Source of the DNA: Tissierella pigra
GTDB lineage: Bacteria; Bacillota; Clostridia; Tissierellales; Tissierellaceae
DNA: 59,026 bases
Direction of reading: 5' to 3'
Assembly (NCBI RefSeq): GCF_009695605.1
Contig: NZ_VUNQ01000021.1
Span: 1-59,026 of the forward strand
Shown: in pieces, positions 57,164 through 59,026 of the stretch
Numbering within the stretch: position 1 is the first letter of the stretch
Layout of the letters: every line of letters starts with the position of its first letter
Notes under the pieces: model-generated
The model's database searches: none
Seen by the model: the letters and a program-made list of their open reading frames with translations, nothing else
Told to the model about the DNA's origin: nothing
Program-made: the position numbers and the translations under genes

Positions 57164-57190
57164 TAAAACCCATGGCTAAAATCCATGGGT
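57164..57190 (-). terminator. Terminator above tRNA-Ser
   Basis: ACCCATGG and CCATGGGT form a perfect 8-bp stem with a 7-base loop, followed by TTTT on the minus strand. It lies between the GIY-YIG gene and the tRNA. Confidence 0.75.
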
Positions 57191-57194
57191 AAAA

Positions 57195-57839
57195 TTAAAT
57201 TTGATTATGTTTGATTTTTAATTCATTTATTTTATCTAATATGAATTTATCTGGCTTAAACCATTCGCCATTAAGTCTATATGATTCAAATTCATCATGA
57301 AATCTTTTTTCATCTTTTTCATTGCCAGCAATTAAGAGCAATATCTGCAATGTATCAGGGTAGCCAGTTTGTAACTGTTTCAATCTTTCTTCTGGTTTCT
57401 TAGAGAAGCCAATTTTAATAGCTCCGCCATATTCACCTTGAATAAAATATACAAAACCTTTATACCTCTTCTTATATTTAGTTTCCTTTGCCTTTTCAGC
57501 ACCAAGTTTTCTGTTTTCAGCAATTTGCTTTTGTCTTAATTCTTCTGATATTTTTTTTGTTTTTTCTTCCTCATTTTTCTTTTTCCAATAACCATCCCAT
57601 CTAGGGTCACCTTTTGGCCATGAGTATTTTAAGATTTCATTTTTTAAAACACCCATAAACCTTGAGTCATGTTTAAATTTCAACAGCTTTTCTTGTGACT
57701 TCCAGACAGAATAAGAAATACTTTTTTCTGTATGACCTTCAAATTCAAGTAACTTTACAAAAGTTTGTAAATTCTCGTCAAATTCCATTCCAAGCACTTC
57801 TTCAAATGCTTTCTTGTAGGTCGTTATTCTATAAGACAT
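57195..57839 (-). CDS. GIY-YIG-like (T5orf172/MUG113) protein
   Basis: 214 residues. A helical N-terminus (about 1-120) is followed by GFVYFIQGEYGGAIKIGFSK, KPEERLKQLQTGYPDTLQIL and FHDEFESYRLNGEWFKPD, the T5orf172/MUG113 variant of the GIY-YIG nuclease fold. It may cleave DNA or only bind it. Early gene, second after the leftward promoter. Confidence 0.8.
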   Translation of the reverse strand: MSYRITTYKKAFEEVLGMEFDENLQTFVKLLEFEGHTEKSISYSVWKSQEKLLKFKHDSRFMGVLKNEILKYSWPKGDPRWDGYWKKKNEEEKTKKISEELRQKQIAENRKLGAEKAKETKYKKRYKGFVYFIQGEYGGAIKIGFSKKPEERLKQLQTGYPDTLQILLLIAGNEKDEKRFHDEFESYRLNGEWFKPDKFILDKINELKIKHNQI

Positions 57840-57853
57840 ATCTATCGTCCTTT

Positions 57854-58390
57854 CTATTTGCTTTTTCCTTTTTTTATATATTTAGATGAAATAAAATAAC
57901 CTTCGTCTGTATAATAGAGAAGGTCATGTTCTTTCATTAAATTTATCATTTTATTAAGCTTCTTATTGCTACAGCTATAAATATTAAGAAGATCTTTATA
58001 TTGAATAGGTTTTTTACTTCTTTTGTGGATTAGTTTCCCAGTATTCCATTCAATATACTTTCCAAGGCAAGCTACATATCCTATAAGCTCCTCAACATTT
58101 TTTACACCTTGACTTCTTAATTCTTCGATTTCATCTATCATTAGCATTAAATAAGGTTTTTTCCCTCCAGTATGTTTAGGAGTTTCATTGTTTTTTTTAT
58201 CTGCTTTAGGGTTATGCCAAAGTGGAGGGTATAGGGGTGTAGTTTCCTCTCCATCAACTACGGAAATATATAGACATTCACTATTTTTAGTAAACTCTCT
58301 ACTAATAGATAAAATTGGTTCGCCAAATTCATTATATAGTAGCATGACATTAGTTTCTTTGTTTGCATAACTCAATATATTTTTGTCCAA
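57854..58390 (-). CDS. First leftward gene: winged-helix-like protein
   Basis: 178 residues from TTG 58390 (AGAGGGG upstream); the longer frame to 58480 crosses the operator and is unlikely to be translated. The C-terminal half (EELRSQGVKNVEELIGYVA; NIYSCSNKKLNKMINLMKEH; YYTDEGYFIS) looks like a winged helix. The N-terminal half is beta-rich. It could be an early regulator or replication-associated protein. It lies directly under the operator-like dyad. Confidence 0.6.
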   Translation of the reverse strand: MDKNILSYANKETNVMLLYNEFGEPILSISREFTKNSECLYISVVDGEETTPLYPPLWHNPKADKKNNETPKHTGGKKPYLMLMIDEIEELRSQGVKNVEELIGYVACLGKYIEWNTGKLIHKRSKKPIQYKDLLNIYSCSNKKLNKMINLMKEHDLLYYTDEGYFISSKYIKKGKSK

Positions 58391-58429
58391 TCTATCGCCC
58401 CTCTCTATGGGCAAAATCATTATTACCTT

Positions 58430-58448
58430 AGGTGTACAAAGTACACCT
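58430..58448. promoter_or_regulatory. Perfect operator-like dyad
   Basis: AGGTGTAC-AAA-GTACACCT, two 8-base arms with a 3-base centre, 40 bases upstream of the TTG of the first leftward gene. Perfect dyads of this size usually bind a dimeric repressor. The binder is not identified. Confidence 0.7.
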
Positions 58449-58536
58449 TGCAAAAACACCATCAATCCAAGTAAATTCAAGCATTACATGGAAAGTGGTG
58501 TGTAATTCGTTTATATAATAGGTTTTCGATAAAACA

Positions 58537-58564
58537 AAAACACCCCTTTTTCAAGAGATGTTTT
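58537..58564 (-). terminator. Leader hairpin (possible attenuator)
   Basis: AAAACATCTC and GGGGTGTTTT pair over 10 bases (two G-U) with an 8-base loop, then TTGTTTTAT on the minus strand. It lies between the leftward promoter and the first gene, so it could stop early transcription unless anti-termination occurs. Confidence 0.55.
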
Positions 58565-58599
58565 AAAATGATTTTTAATATATAAATGTATCCATTTTA

Positions 58600-58608
58600 A
58601 TTATAGCA
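58600..58608 (-). promoter_or_regulatory. Extended -10 promoter of the leftward arm
   Basis: On the minus strand TGCTATAAT: TATAAT with the TGn extension. Distance to the first gene's TTG (58390) is about 210 bases, giving a leader that holds the hairpin and the dyad. No clear -35, as often with extended -10. Confidence 0.6.
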
Positions 58609-58640
58609 TAGCTATCCGAGTATATGTGCAGGAAAATCAA

Positions 58641-58684
58641 GTAAAAATGCAGTGATTTAGCAGTGAAAATGCGTAAAAATGCAG
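58641..58684. repeat. Three phased short repeats (iteron-like)
   Basis: GTAAAAATGCAG at 58641-58652 and 58673-58684, and GTGAAAATGCG at 58663-58673. Starts are 22 and 10 bases apart, about two turns and one turn of the helix, so a protein could bind them on one face. They lie just upstream of the leftward promoter. Operator or origin iterons are both possible. Confidence 0.55.
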
Positions 58685-58882
58685 AGGTTTTGCGTAATCT
58701 CGTAATATTTAAGTTATGTATAAGAATTAATAAAAATCTTTTCATGTAACATTATGAGTAACATCATGTGAATTTTGATGTTTTTTATGATGAATTTTTT
58801 ATGGTTTTCTATGGTATTTTTAATGTTTTTTCGGCTTTAAGGAATGGGATATTTTTTCGAGGACTATCTCTCTGGGCTGAGG

Positions 58883-58915
58883 TGCAAGAGTCCCCCTGGG
58901 GGTACTAGTGTTGCA
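58883..58915. other. GC-rich nested hairpin in an AT-rich gap
   Basis: TGCAA/TTGCA (58883-58887; 58911-58915) encloses AGT-CCCCC-T-GGGGG-T-ACT. This is the most GC-rich patch of the 58.4-59.0 kb gap. The rest of the gap holds the control elements listed and otherwise no gene that can be supported. Confidence 0.5.
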
Positions 58916-58961
58916 TTAAAGAAATAATTACAGGTTGACATGGAAAAATTTATATAATGAA

Positions 58962-59022
58962 AAAAAGAACCCCTTGTGTTAAATTGTTTTTGACTAGAAA
59001 ACAATGAAATGGGGTTCTTTTT
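58962..59022. repeat. Large inverted repeat at the right edge
   Basis: AAAAAGAACCCC (58962-58973) pairs perfectly with GGGGTTCTTTTT (59011-59022). Inside, ATTGTTTT (58983-58990) pairs with AAAACAAT (58998-59005). The T-run makes it a likely terminator on the plus strand (and A-run for the minus). It could also be an insertion-sequence end. Confidence 0.7.
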
Positions 59023-59026
59023 TATG

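Noticed and set aside
58935-58958. TTGACA followed by TATAAT as a promoter
   Set aside because: Only 12 bases separate the two boxes; sigma-A needs about 17. Not listed as a promoter.
1-59026. Circular genome with a gene crossing the ends
   Set aside because: The frame starting at 35 stays open if the two ends are joined, but it would run through a large inverted repeat and does not look like protein there. The ends share no repeat.

Overview
The window is an AT-rich stretch that reads as a nearly complete genome, or a very large part, of a tailed phage or prophage of a low-GC Gram-positive spore-former, most likely a Clostridia-class host. Evidence for this is the strong AT bias, Firmicutes-type AGGAGG/AAGGTGG ribosome binding sites with frequent GTG and TTG starts, a SpoIIID-like regulator, a sporulation-type sigma factor, and Firmicutes phage families (Lin1244-type replication protein, YopX, 3D-domain protein). 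There is a tail tube protein and a 1902-residue tape measure but no tail sheath, so the particle is predicted to be siphovirus-like.

Layout. 1-35: start of a gene that leaves the window leftwards. About 111-2612: an IS21-family insertion sequence (istA, istB). 2.6-22.5 kb, plus strand: tightly packed DNA-metabolism and regulatory arm. It starts with small zinc proteins, a 3D-domain protein, a replication initiator, a helicase loader and a SpoIIID-like factor. SSB, a sigma factor fused to tandem HTH repeats, an HhH peptide, a MazG-like pyrophosphohydrolase and a late-regulator-like protein follow. Next is a DNA-modification island (SNF2-type helicase, N4/N6 methyltransferase, PAPS-reductase-like protein, C5 methyltransferase), then small accessory genes and an isolated HEPN-like gene with its own promoter and terminator. 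22.57-22.65 kb: two terminators face each other where the two arms converge. 58.4-22.6 kb, minus strand: early small genes, a GIY-YIG-type protein, tRNA-Ser, an ERCC4 nuclease, a dual-specificity phosphatase, a tRNA-Trp-like element, a Com-like zinc peptide, large terminase with an intein, portal, protease, capsid, connectors, tail tube, tail assembly chaperones, tape measure, baseplate and tail fibres, then holin-endolysin-holin. 58.4-59.0 kb: leftward control region with an extended -10 promoter, a leader hairpin, a perfect operator-like dyad and phased short repeats.

How it works together. The plus arm supplies replication, DNA modification and transcription control. The minus arm packages DNA, builds the virion and lyses the host. 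No integrase, CI-like repressor, excisionase or DNA polymerase was found. The two arms diverge from around the window ends, where the IS21 element sits, so lysogeny genes could have been lost there or lie outside.

The most notable points are the sigma factor gene with an in-frame internal ribosome binding site, its pairing with a SpoIIID homologue, and the intein placed in the terminase Walker A motif. Also notable are two separate gene junctions sharing a GGGATAAG octamer with a -1 frame relation, the HEPN-like orphan gene, and two tRNA-like genes with unpaired acceptor stems. All functional calls come from reading translated motifs by eye; no database search was run.
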